This document shows positions 1 through 7,651 of a stretch of 64,000 bases of DNA, piece after piece; the first letter of the stretch is position 1, and every line of letters starts with the position of its first letter. Source of the stretch: Variimorphobacter saccharofermentans (GTDB taxonomy: Bacteria > Bacillota > Clostridia > Lachnospirales > Lachnospiraceae); NCBI RefSeq assembly GCF_014174405.1, contig NZ_JACEGA010000001.1:301001-365000 (forward strand). Reading direction: 5' to 3'. Under the pieces are notes generated by a model. The model worked only from the letters and a program-made list of their open reading frames with translations. It did no database searches and was not told the DNA's origin. The position numbers and the translations under genes were made by a program.

Positions 1-1
1 A

Positions 2-259
<258 letters not shown>

Positions 260-373
260 AATAGCATTATCATAGCATGTCTTTCTACCATGGAACACAT
301 GAAATATGAACATTTTGTTCATACTATAGAGAATTGATTTATTTCATTCTTTGTTTACAGTAGTTGAATTGAT

Positions 374-419
374 ACAAGTGAATTTACGAATTCACTTGTT
401 GAGAATTCACTTGTACAAG
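374..419 (+). promoter_or_regulatory. Mutually exclusive hairpins in the fusA leader
   Basis: An 11-base arm (ACAAGTGAATT, 374-384) can pair perfectly with either of two identical downstream arms, AATTCACTTGT at 389-399 (TACG loop) or at 404-414. The second arm also lies in a 10-bp palindrome CTTGTACAAG (410-419) that ends four bases before the fusA Shine-Dalgarno. The arms are seen directly. That they switch fusA translation or transcription is inference; no poly-U follows, so a simple terminator is unlikely. Confidence 0.5.
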
Positions 420-437
420 ATTAAGGAGGAATTATCC

Positions 438-2558
438 TTGGCAGGAAGAGAATATCCGTTAGAGAGAACTAGAAATATCGGTATTATGGCACATATCGAT
501 GCGGGTAAGACAACACTTACCGAACGTATCCTGTACTATACCGGTGTTAACTACAAAATCGGTGATACTCACGAGGGTACTGCAACCATGGACTGGATGG
601 AGCAGGAACAGGAAAGAGGTATTACCATCACATCAGCGGCGACTACATGTCATTGGACCCAAGAATTTGAGCACAAAAAAATCCCCGATGCGTTAGAGCA
701 TCGTATTAATATTATCGATACACCAGGTCACGTTGACTTTACTGTTGAGGTTGAGCGTTCCTTACGTGTACTTGATAGTGCGGTAGGTGTATTCTGTGCC
801 AAAGGTGGTGTTGAGCCACAGTCTGAGACGGTTTGGCGTCAGGCAGATAAGTATAACGTACCTAGAATGGCTTTTGTTAATAAGATGGACATTTCTGGTG
901 CGGACTTTTTCAATGTAATAAAGATGATTCGAACAAGATTAGGAAAGAACCCGGTTGCGTTACAGTTACCAATCGGTAAAGAGGATACCTTCAAGGGCAT
1001 CATCGATTTGTTCGAAATGAAAGCTTACTATTACAATGATGATAAAGGGGAAGACATTTCTATCACAGATATTCCTGATGATATGAAGGATCTTGCTGAA
1101 GAATACAGAGCAGCTATGATTGAGTCCATCTGCGAGACAGATGATGATCTGATTGAGAAATACTTAGAGGGTGAAGAGCCTACAACAGAAGAATTAAAGG
1201 CTGCCTTAAGAAGAGCTACAATCAGTGTTCAGATTATCCCTGTACTTTGCGGTTCTGCATATAGAAATAAAGGTGTTCAGAAGTTACTGGATGCAATTAT
1301 TGAATATATGCCTGCTCCTACAGATATTGAAGATATCAAGGGTGTGGATGAGGATGGTAATGAAGTTCATAGAAAATCCTCTGATGATGAACCTTTTGCA
1401 GCTTTGGCATTTAAGATTATGGCTGACCCCTTCGTTGGAAAGCTTGCATTCTTCCGTGTGTATTCCGGTACATTAAATTCCGGTTCTTATGTATTAAACT
1501 CTACTAAGAATAAGAAGGAACGTGTAGGACGTATTCTTCAGATGCATGCGAATAAAAGAGAAGACTTGGAAAAAGTATATTCTGGAGATATCGCAGCTGC
1601 AGTTGGTTTGAAGGTTACAACCACTGGTGATACCATTTGTGATGAAAAGCACCCTGTAGTGCTTGAATCCATGGAATTCCCTGAGCCGGTTATCAACGTA
1701 GCAATCGAGCCTAAGACAAAAGCTGGTCAGGATAAGATGGGTGAAGCTTTAGCAAAGCTTGCTGAAGAGGATCCTACATTCAGAACCTATACAAATGAAG
1801 AAACAGGTCAGACAATTATCGCAGGTATGGGTGAGTTACACCTTGAAATTATTGTTGACAGACTTCTTCGTGAGTTCAAAGTAGAAGCTAATGTTGGTGC
1901 TCCTCAGGTTGCATACAAAGAAAGCTTCACTAAGACCGTTGAGGTTGACAGTAAGTATGCGAAGCAGTCCGGTGGTCGTGGTCAGTACGGTCATTGTAAG
2001 GTTCGCTTCGAGCCTATGGATGCCAATGCGGAGAAGACCTATGAGTTTGTTAATGAAATAACCGGTGGTGCTATTCCGAAGGAATACATCCCTGCTGTAG
2101 ATGCTGGTATTCAGGAAGCATCCAAAGCCGGTGTGCTGGGTGGTTATCCTGTACTTGGTATTAGAGCGATCTGCTTTGATGGTTCTTACCATGAAGTTGA
2201 CTCCAGTGAAATGGCGTTCAAGATTGCGGGTTCTATGGCATTCAAGGATGCTATGCATAAGGCAGGCGCAGTATTGCTTGAGCCTATCATGAGAGTTGAA
2301 GTAACTGTTCCAGAGGAATACATGGGTGATGTTATCGGTGATATCAGCTCCCGTCGTGGTCGTATCGAAGGATCTGAGGATATTAATGGATCAAAATTAA
2401 TTCGTGGTTTTGTTCCGTTGTCCGAGATGTTCGGATACGCAACCTCTCTTCGTTCTAAGACTCAGGGTCGTGGTGCATACTCCATGTTCTTTGCATCCTA
2501 TGAACCGGTTCCGAAGAACGTACAGGAGAAAGTATTATCCGCTAAGGCTGGAAAGTAA
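438..2558 (+). CDS. fusA: Elongation factor G
   Basis: EF-G is the GTPase that drives tRNA-mRNA translocation on the ribosome. The 706-aa product has the G-domain P-loop AHIDAGKT, the switch II motif DTPGHVDF and the NKMD specificity motif, followed by domains II-V to the usual EF-G length. The start is taken as TTG at 438, because AAGGAGGA at 423-430 is correctly spaced before it and the protein then begins close to the family N-terminus ([13 protein letters not shown]). An upstream ATG at 351 would add 29 residues that read through the leader hairpins and look non-coding. It lies downstream of rpsG and upstream of tuf. Confidence 0.96.
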   Translation: MAGREYPLERTRNIGIMAHIDAGKTTLTERILYYTGVNYKIGDTHEGTATMDWMEQEQERGITITSAATTCHWTQEFEHKKIPDALEHRINIIDTPGHVDFTVEVERSLRVLDSAVGVFCAKGGVEPQSETVWRQADKYNVPRMAFVNKMDISGADFFNVIKMIRTRLGKNPVALQLPIGKEDTFKGIIDLFEMKAYYYNDDKGEDISITDIPDDMKDLAEEYRAAMIESICETDDDLIEKYLEGEEPTTEELKAALRRATISVQIIPVLCGSAYRNKGVQKLLDAIIEYMPAPTDIEDIKGVDEDGNEVHRKSSDDEPFAALAFKIMADPFVGKLAFFRVYSGTLNSGSYVLNSTKNKKERVGRILQMHANKREDLEKVYSGDIAAAVGLKVTTTGDTICDEKHPVVLESMEFPEPVINVAIEPKTKAGQDKMGEALAKLAEEDPTFRTYTNEETGQTIIAGMGELHLEIIVDRLLREFKVEANVGAPQVAYKESFTKTVEVDSKYAKQSGGRGQYGHCKVRFEPMDANAEKTYEFVNEITGGAIPKEYIPAVDAGIQEASKAGVLGGYPVLGIRAICFDGSYHEVDSSEMAFKIAGSMAFKDAMHKAGAVLLEPIMRVEVTVPEEYMGDVIGDISSRRGRIEGSEDINGSKLIRGFVPLSEMFGYATSLRSKTQGRGAYSMFFASYEPVPKNVQEKVLSAKAGK

Positions 2559-2652
2559 TCATTGATAGTATTACAAAATAAGCGACTTGAACTGGTATTT
2601 AGTTCAATTGCTTAAAACACTTTAAAAAAGTGAATATATCAGTTGTTTGTGC

Positions 2653-2681
2653 TTGAAAATATTTCTAAGTTGAAATATAAT
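2653..2681 (+). promoter_or_regulatory. Promoter for tuf
   Basis: TTGAAA (2653-2658), a 17-bp spacer and TATAAT (2676-2681) lie in the 223-bp fusA-tuf gap. It is a near-consensus sigma-A promoter about 100 bp before tuf, so tuf probably has its own transcript in addition to read-through from fusA. Confidence 0.7.
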
Positions 2682-2781
2682 TAGGCATATGAGGCAATAT
2701 ATAACCAAGCCCTATACAAAATCTTAATGGGCATAAAATCATTTGCTAATAAGCATTATTTATTAAAGGAGGACGTTTCAA

Positions 2782-3975
2782 ATGGCAAAGGCTAAATTTG
2801 AAAGAAGTAAACCGCATTGTAATATCGGTACTATCGGTCACGTAGACCATGGTAAGACAACTCTTACAGCAGCAATTACTAAGACTCTTAATGCAAGACT
2901 TGGAACCGGTGAAGTAATAGCATTCGATCAGATCGATAAGGCTCCAGAGGAGAAAGCAAGAGGAATCACAATATCTACAGCTCACGTTGAGTATGAGTCA
3001 AAGAAAAGACACTACGCTCACGTTGACTGTCCAGGACATGCTGACTATGTAAAGAACATGATCACTGGTGCAGCACAGATGGATGGTGCTATCCTTGTTG
3101 TAGCTGCTACTGACGGTGTTATGGCTCAGACAAAAGAGCACATCTTACTTTCCCGTCAGGTAGGTGTTCCTTATATCGTAGTATTCATGAACAAATGTGA
3201 TATGGTTGACGATCCTGAACTTCTTGAGTTAGTTGAGATGGAAGTTAGAGATTTATTAAATGAGTATGAGTTCCCTGGTGATGATACTCCTATCATCCAA
3301 GGTTCTGCTTTAAAGGCTCTTGAAGATCCTAACAGCCCTTGGGGTGATAAGATCCTTGAGTTATTTGATGCAGTTGATTCATGGATTCCGGATCCTCAGA
3401 GAGAGACAGATAAGCCTTTCTTAATGCCTGTGGAAGACGTATTCTCTATTACTGGTCGTGGTACAGTTGCTACTGGCCGTGTAGAACGTGGTGTTCTTCA
3501 TGTATCTGAAGAAGTTGAAATCGTTGGTATTAAAGAAGAGACTCGTAAGGTTGTTGTAACTGGTATCGAGATGTTCAGAAAGCTTCTTGATGAGGCTCAG
3601 GCTGGTGATAATATTGGTGCACTTCTTCGTGGTGTACAGAGAAATGAAATCGAAAGAGGACAGGTTCTCACTAAACCCGGTTCTGTAACATGCCATAAGA
3701 AATTTACAGCACAGGTATACGTATTAACAAAAGAAGAAGGTGGACGTCATACTCCTTTCTTCAACAACTACAGACCTCAGTTCTACTTCAGAACAACTGA
3801 CGTAACTGGTGTTTGCAACCTTCCTGATGGTGTAGAGATGTGTATGCCTGGCGATAACATCGAGATGAGCATTGAATTAATTCATCCGATCGCTATGGAG
3901 CAAGGTTTAGGCTTCGCTATCCGTGAGGGTGGTAGAACCGTTGGTTCAGGTAAAGTAGCTACAATTATTGAGTAA
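2782..3975 (+). CDS. tuf: Elongation factor Tu
   Basis: EF-Tu delivers aminoacyl-tRNA to the ribosomal A site. The 397-aa product is full length, with P-loop [16 protein letters not shown], and NKCD for guanine recognition, then the two beta-barrel domains. AAAGGAGG at 2765-2772 precedes the ATG. The last 18 codons and the stop are part of a 56-bp sequence repeated at 22353-22408, which marks this gene's 3' end as the attachment site of the island that follows. The coding sequence is not damaged by the insertion. Confidence 0.98.
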   Translation: MAKAKFERSKPHCNIGTIGHVDHGKTTLTAAITKTLNARLGTGEVIAFDQIDKAPEEKARGITISTAHVEYESKKRHYAHVDCPGHADYVKNMITGAAQMDGAILVVAATDGVMAQTKEHILLSRQVGVPYIVVFMNKCDMVDDPELLELVEMEVRDLLNEYEFPGDDTPIIQGSALKALEDPNSPWGDKILELFDAVDSWIPDPQRETDKPFLMPVEDVFSITGRGTVATGRVERGVLHVSEEVEIVGIKEETRKVVVTGIEMFRKLLDEAQAGDNIGALLRGVQRNEIERGQVLTKPGSVTCHKKFTAQVYVLTKEEGGRHTPFFNNYRPQFYFRTTDVTGVCNLPDGVEMCMPGDNIEMSIELIHPIAMEQGLGFAIREGGRTVGSGKVATIIE

Positions 3976-3976
3976 T
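3921..3976 (+). repeat. Left attachment site (attL) in the tuf 3' end
   Basis: This is one copy of a perfect 56-bp direct repeat; the other is at 22353-22408. The identity begins at the second base of a Pro/Arg codon region of tuf and ends one base past the stop. The bases on each side differ between copies (T versus A before, C versus T after). With the integrase gene just downstream, this is the product of site-specific integration in tuf. Confidence 0.92.
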
Positions 3977-4010
3977 CTCTGATTTCGTATCATAGAAACT
4001 TAAATACAAG

Positions 4011-4050
4011 CCGCAATTCCTCATTTTATGAGGAGTTGCGGTTTTCTTTT
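4011..4050 (+). terminator. Terminator now serving tuf (inside the island)
   Basis: A 13-bp stem (CCGCAATTCCTCA with TGAGGAGTTGCGG, one G-U) with a short loop is followed by TTTTCTTTT. It ends tuf transcription but lies inside the left attachment boundary, so it was brought in by the island. The terminators at 22433-22466 and 26341-26384 are of the same type. Confidence 0.85.
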
Positions 4051-4073
4051 GTTTAGAGAAGATTAACGAACAA

Positions 4074-4113
4074 AGAAAAAGCCCTTTTCAAGTTCTTCAC
4101 TCAAAATGGGCTT
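4074..4113 (-). terminator. Terminator of the repressor gene
   Basis: On the minus strand AAGCCC...GGGCTT forms a stem, extended by an A/T-rich portion with one bulge, followed by TTTTTC. It is positioned just after the minus-strand repressor gene. Confidence 0.6.
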
Positions 4114-4131
4114 GTGATACGCGTGTGATAC
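4114..4131 (+). repeat. Putative integrase arm sites, left end
   Basis: Two GTGATAC heptamers (4114-4120, 4125-4131) are spaced 11 bp start to start, about one helical turn. The same heptamer occurs three times in the same orientation near the right end of the island (22033, 22203, 22231). Lambda/Tn916-type integrases bind short arm repeats at both element ends; assigning these as such sites is inference. Confidence 0.45.
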
Positions 4132-4177
4132 ACGTTGTAAAAAACAGGAATCTCGGTGTTGTACGCACTGTGCGGAC

Positions 4178-4618
4178 CTAATCTTCTTTGTGAGGCCAGT
4201 TAATCTTCCATTCAAAATACTCTTCTTTGGTAATTTTACCGGAGGCTAAGTCCTCTTTTTTCTTTTTCCAGGTATTCAGGAAATCATCCAGTAAAGAATA
4301 ATCGAAACCAACAGCGATATGTTTCTCAGTAGGGTCTTCGGGATTTGCAACTTCGTAGAGGGGCATATTGTAGTGCTCATCCAATTCAAAGAGAGCATAC
4401 ATCACATCTTCCGCTGCGTAGAGGGAAGGCTCGTAGATGGAGCGGTAATTACAGTCTAAAGCTTTTGCAAGCTCCTGTATCATTTCTTCCTTGGGTGTTC
4501 GGTTGCCGATTTCGTACTGACGGATTCGCACGTCGGATAATCCCACAGCTTCGCCAAGCTGTGCCTGTGTTAATTTGCGGAAATTTCTGATTCGCTTTAT
4601 TCGTTCACCAATAGCCAT
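4178..4618 (-). CDS. Cro/C1-type repressor of the island
   Basis: The 146-aa protein has an N-terminal xre-type helix-turn-helix (about residues 5-60: ERIKRIRNFRKLTQAQLGEAVG then the recognition helix DVRIRQYEIGNR) and a C-terminal acidic/aromatic region of no family I recognise. The start is the ATG at 4618, with GGAAGGAG on the minus strand in front. Longer in-frame extensions lack a ribosome site. It is divergent from xis/int, with repeated AGTAAC/GTTACT half-sites between them, so it probably represses the xis-int promoter and itself. Confidence 0.85.
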   Translation of the reverse strand: MAIGERIKRIRNFRKLTQAQLGEAVGLSDVRIRQYEIGNRTPKEEMIQELAKALDCNYRSIYEPSLYAAEDVMYALFELDEHYNMPLYEVANPEDPTEKHIAVGFDYSLLDDFLNTWKKKKEDLASGKITKEEYFEWKINWPHKED

Positions 4619-4638
4619 CGTGTAACTCCTTCCAATTA

Positions 4639-4785
4639 CATAGTAACAATAACATTTCTGATAATACAATAACATAAATGTTACTGTATGGCAAATAGAA
4701 ATAAAAATAACTTTTTCGCCAACCTATTGACAGAAACGAAAAAGTTACTGTATAATCAAAACACAAACAGTAACAATGTAGTTAC
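4639..4785. promoter_or_regulatory. Divergent control region with repeated operator half-sites
   Basis: Five half-sites of AGTAAC or its complement GTTACT occur at 4642-4647, 4680-4685, 4744-4749, 4769-4774 and 4780-4785. Two of them are within the longer repeat GTTACTGTAT (4680-4689, 4744-4753). A consensus promoter toward xis is visible: TTGACA 4727-4732, 18-bp spacer, TATAAT 4751-4756. One half-site sits inside the spacer, where a bound repressor would block polymerase. Binding by the neighbouring repressor is inferred. Confidence 0.7.
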
Positions 4786-4856
4786 TAATTTAGTAGCGTG
4801 AGGTGAGTGCCATGTGCAAGAGCATACATAAGTTTTAGTGGAAAGGAGGAAGGAGT

Positions 4857-5042
4857 ATGACGAAACGCTATTTATCTGCTAAGGAAGTTGCTGAACTTCT
4901 GGGAATTGCAGAATCAACCGCTTACGCAGTTATTCGTGGATGGAATAAGGAACTGAAAGCGCAGGGTTATTTTACCAAGGCAGGTTCCATTCCGAGAGCC
5001 TACTTTGAGAAGAAGTGCTACGGATATGGCGAAGCGCAATAG
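4857..5042 (+). CDS. Excisionase-like helix-turn-helix protein
   Basis: This 61-aa protein has a MerR/excisionase-type fold: YLSAKEVAELLGIAESTAYAVIR is the helix-turn-helix, followed by a basic wing-like tail (GSIPRAYFEKK). AAAGGAGGAAGGAG lies directly upstream. It precedes the integrase by under 80 bp and shares its promoter, the usual xis-int order of Tn916-like and satellite elements. Its expected job is to bias the integrase toward excision. Confidence 0.8.
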   Translation: MTKRYLSAKEVAELLGIAESTAYAVIRGWNKELKAQGYFTKAGSIPRAYFEKKCYGYGEAQ

Positions 5043-5119
5043 ATGAACTTTGATAACTGAATAAGCCATATCCGGAGTAATTCCGGGTGTGGCAACTACA
5101 AGAAAGAGAGGTAATGAGT

Positions 5120-6247
5120 ATGCCGGTTTATAAGGACGAGAAACGAAACACTTGGTTTTGTAAGTGCAACTATAAGGATTGGCTTGGAGAGAGTAAGTCA
5201 AAGATGAAACGTGGATTTGCTACCAAGAAGGATGCCCAACAGTGGGAACGTGATTTTTTACAGAAGCAGAGTGCCAGAATGGACATGAAGTTTGCTTCCT
5301 TTGTGGAAGTGTATTTTGAGGATAAGGCACCGAGACTGAAGGAACGTTCCATAATGACGAAGCGGACATTATTTGAAACCAAGATCATTCCTTACTTTGG
5401 TGAGAAACAGATGAATGAGATTACTGCGGTGGATATCATCAAGTGGCAGAACGCACTTCTGAATCAGGATTATAAGCCAACGTATCTGAGGATGATTCAG
5501 AATCAGATGACAGCACTTTTTAACCACGCAGAGAAGTTCTATGATCTGAAGGACAATCCCTGCAAGAAGGTGGATAAAATGGGGCGTCCGAATGCTAAGG
5601 AGTTAAATTTCTGGACTAAAGATGAGTACGAACAGTTTATTCAAGGTTTTAGTTCGGATGAAGAGATGTACCGAATTATCTTTCAGATGTTATTCTGGCT
5701 TGGATGCCGTGTAGGAGAGCTACTGGCTCTTACCAGTCAGGATATTGATTTTGAAAACGGAATAGTGAACATCTCCAAGACTTATTATAGGAGAAATCAG
5801 ACAGATTATATTACACCACCGAAGACCGAGAGTTCTAATCGCAAGATTACTATTCCAAAGTTTCTGGCAGAGGAGATGAAGAATTTTGTGGACAGACAAT
5901 ATGGATTGACACCGGAGGATCGTATCTTTCCTATCACAGACAGAGCAATTCAGAAGAAGATGAAACAAAAGACGGAGCAGGCGAAACTAAAGCCTATCCG
6001 TGTGCATGACCTTCGCCATTCGCACATTGCTTTACTGATTGAAAAAGGGATGCAGCCATTGGTCATCGCTCAGCGGGTGGGACATGATTCCGTGAATACC
6101 ACCATGAATATCTATGGACACCTTTATCCGAATAAGCAGAAGCAGGTGGCGGATTTGCTCAATGCAGAGGCTACCGGGGAACTTGAAAGCAATCTGGTGG
6201 ATATGGCATCAGAGATGCGGTTTCGAAAGGCAGGTGGCTGGTCGTGA
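5120..6247 (+). CDS. int: Tyrosine recombinase (integrase) of the island
   Basis: The 375-aa site-specific recombinase has an N-terminal arm-binding type domain (residues 1-50, KDEKRNTWFCKCNYKDWLG), a SAM-like core-binding domain (about 58-150) and a C-terminal catalytic domain. The catalytic residues are visible: Arg197 in GCRVGELLAL, His296 and Arg299 in HDLRH, His322 in VGHDS, and the nucleophile Tyr332 in NIYGH. The start is either ATG 5120 (best spacing from GAGAGG at 5106-5111) or ATG 5114 two codons earlier. It most likely catalyses insertion into the tuf 3' end, because attL lies about 1.1 kb upstream. Confidence 0.93.
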   Translation: MPVYKDEKRNTWFCKCNYKDWLGESKSKMKRGFATKKDAQQWERDFLQKQSARMDMKFASFVEVYFEDKAPRLKERSIMTKRTLFETKIIPYFGEKQMNEITAVDIIKWQNALLNQDYKPTYLRMIQNQMTALFNHAEKFYDLKDNPCKKVDKMGRPNAKELNFWTKDEYEQFIQGFSSDEEMYRIIFQMLFWLGCRVGELLALTSQDIDFENGIVNISKTYYRRNQTDYITPPKTESSNRKITIPKFLAEEMKNFVDRQYGLTPEDRIFPITDRAIQKKMKQKTEQAKLKPIRVHDLRHSHIALLIEKGMQPLVIAQRVGHDSVNTTMNIYGHLYPNKQKQVADLLNAEATGELESNLVDMASEMRFRKAGGWS

Positions 6248-6486
6248 GAATGGTAAGAGGATTTTACAACGAGCAGAATAATACGGTGAATGTTATCCAC
6301 TATGATACTAACTGCATTGTAAGTTTGGATTGTGGGAAGTGTGAGAGTGGTCTTCGAACCACTCCAAACTCCCAAGGGAAGATGGATGCGCTGGCGATAG
6401 ATGACCCGGTGGAGTATGTGAGGTTGATGCTTAGCGGGGAGATGCAGGTGTGGCTGGATGCGTTGGATGACTTGAGTGTGTGGTAG
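6244..6486 (+). CDS. Small acidic protein, DUF6061-like
   Basis: The 80-aa protein overlaps the integrase stop (GTGA overlap), so it is probably translationally coupled. It starts at GTG 6244, or at ATG 6250. The C-terminal part DDPVEYVRLMLSGEMQVWLDAL resembles the small DUF6061 proteins common beside recombinases in Clostridia. That family name is from memory and not checked. Its function is unknown. Confidence 0.6.
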   Translation: MRMVRGFYNEQNNTVNVIHYDTNCIVSLDCGKCESGLRTTPNSQGKMDALAIDDPVEYVRLMLSGEMQVWLDALDDLSVW

Positions 6487-6677
6487 AAAGATAAGCGGGA
6501 GTAGGACCGGCTGGAGAAATCCAGTCGGTTTTGCTATTTGCTGAAATGGTATTCCTGTGCCGTAAAATGACACAGGTAAGTTTAGAGGTGTCTTTTGTTA
6601 GATACGCATTTTGGATATCCGGTGCAAAGTGCTGTACTGGTTAGGAAAAATCCCTAAAACCCATTGGATATACATAG

Positions 6678-6878
6678 GTGCTCCACTTTTTGGAGCACTT
6701 TTTGGAAAGTGACGCCAATAAATGGAGCACTATTAAAAAAGTGGCTCCAAAAAGTGACGCACTATCAGATGATAGAAATTTTGAGAATTTTATTGTGGCT
6801 CCACAATATGGAGCACCTTTTGGAAAAGTACTCCAAAAAATGGAGTAACTTTGGTGAAATGGCTCCAAAAAGTGGAGC
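6678..6878. repeat. Array of GCTCCA/TGGAGC hairpins
   Basis: About 200 bp contain four tight hairpins with 6-8 bp stems and 5-base loops: GTGCTCCA/TGGAGCAC (6678-6698), GCTCCA/TGGAGC (6798-6814), TACTCCA/TGGAGTA (6829-6847) and GCTCCA/TGGAGC (6862-6878). A fifth, open pair is TGGAGC at 6723 with GCTCCA at 6744. The stem sequence is conserved while loops vary (CTTTT, CAATA, AAAAA, AAAAG). The surroundings (6487-7133) hold no convincing gene. Function unknown. Confidence 0.75.
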
Positions 6879-7050
6879 ACCTATATGGAAACGGGGGGTT
6901 AGGGGGCTTTGCACCTTAAACGGATGCACCAAGGGGCTTGTGGGCACAAAGTGCGTATCTGGCGAAGGACTGGGAAGATGCAAGAAGAATAATTGAGAAA
7001 TGAGACAAATAAGGAGTAGGTGGAATTTCGTTTTGCACAAGTAAGAGATT

Positions 7051-7078
7051 AAATAGCGGAAAATAGCGAAAAATAGCG
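7051..7078 (+). repeat. Iteron-like triplet AAATAGCG
   Basis: AAATAGCG occurs three times at exactly 10-bp spacing (7051, 7061, 7071), so all copies face the same side of the helix. It lies about 60 bp upstream of the promoter of the small regulator at 7209. It could be a protein-binding array; no replication gene is nearby. Confidence 0.5.
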
Positions 7079-7133
7079 GTTGAGAAGAGCCTGAAGGAAC
7101 TTTTAAAACATCGCAAGGTTGTGCGAAAGTTTC

Positions 7134-7161
7134 TTGAAGAAAAAAATGCTTATGATATAAT
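7134..7161 (+). promoter_or_regulatory. Promoter of the small HTH gene
   Basis: TTGAAG (7134-7139), a 16-bp spacer and TATAAT (7156-7161) lie about 48 bp before the ATG at 7209. Confidence 0.55.
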
Positions 7162-7208
7162 GTTTAATAGAATTTTGTTATTTTTTGATGCATGATGGAG
7201 GGCATATT

Positions 7209-7412
7209 ATGGCTGTATCATATAACAGATTATGGAAGTTATTAGTGGATAGAAAAATGAGCAAAGCGGATTTGAGGAAGCAGGCCGTAATAGCACCTAA
7301 TACAATGACTAAGCTTCGGAGAGATGAAGAGGTGACATTAGGTGTGCTTGGGAAGATTTGCAAGACACTTGATGTGGATTATGGAGATATTATGGAGTAT
7401 GTGAAGGAGTAA
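7209..7412 (+). CDS. Small Cro/C1-type transcriptional regulator
   Basis: This 67-aa protein consists almost entirely of a helix-turn-helix domain of the YozG/Cro type (VSYNRLWKLLVDRKMSKADL; then IAPNTMTKLRRDEEVTLGVLGKICKTLDV). The start ATG 7209 follows GGAGG with good spacing; an upstream in-frame ATG at 7185 has no ribosome site. It stands at the head of the cargo segment, so it may control the genes that follow. The next gene begins after a 239-bp gap (7413-7651) in which I see only a ribosome site. Confidence 0.85.
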   Translation: MAVSYNRLWKLLVDRKMSKADLRKQAVIAPNTMTKLRRDEEVTLGVLGKICKTLDVDYGDIMEYVKE

Positions 7413-7651
7413 GTCCAGATTTTTGGACAGCATGTTTTGTAAAATCTATAAGGCAGAGATATTACTAGCAGAATCAGCTTTTTAGTTGGATGATTAGTAG
7501 AACGAGAGGAAAATGTTTATTTCGAATAATGAGATGTAAGACAGATTTTGTGATGGAGAGTATTTGCCTGGAGCGTTTCGGACACGCAAAACCTTAAAAA
7601 TTAATGATTCTTTGAAGCTTAAAAATTAGTAGTTATGATTGGAGGAAAGCA

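Noticed and set aside
351..437. N-terminal extension of EF-G
   Set aside because: The extra 29 residues translate the leader hairpins. The TTG at 438 has the proper Shine-Dalgarno and family N-terminus.
6678..6878. CRISPR array
   Set aside because: The repeated units are inverted pairs with irregular spacing and no uniform spacers; no cas genes are present in the window.
6664..6996. A 110-codon frame across the GCTCCA hairpin array
   Set aside because: No ribosome site. Its composition simply reflects the repeated palindromes (both strands stay open in the same place), and it runs into unrelated sequence.
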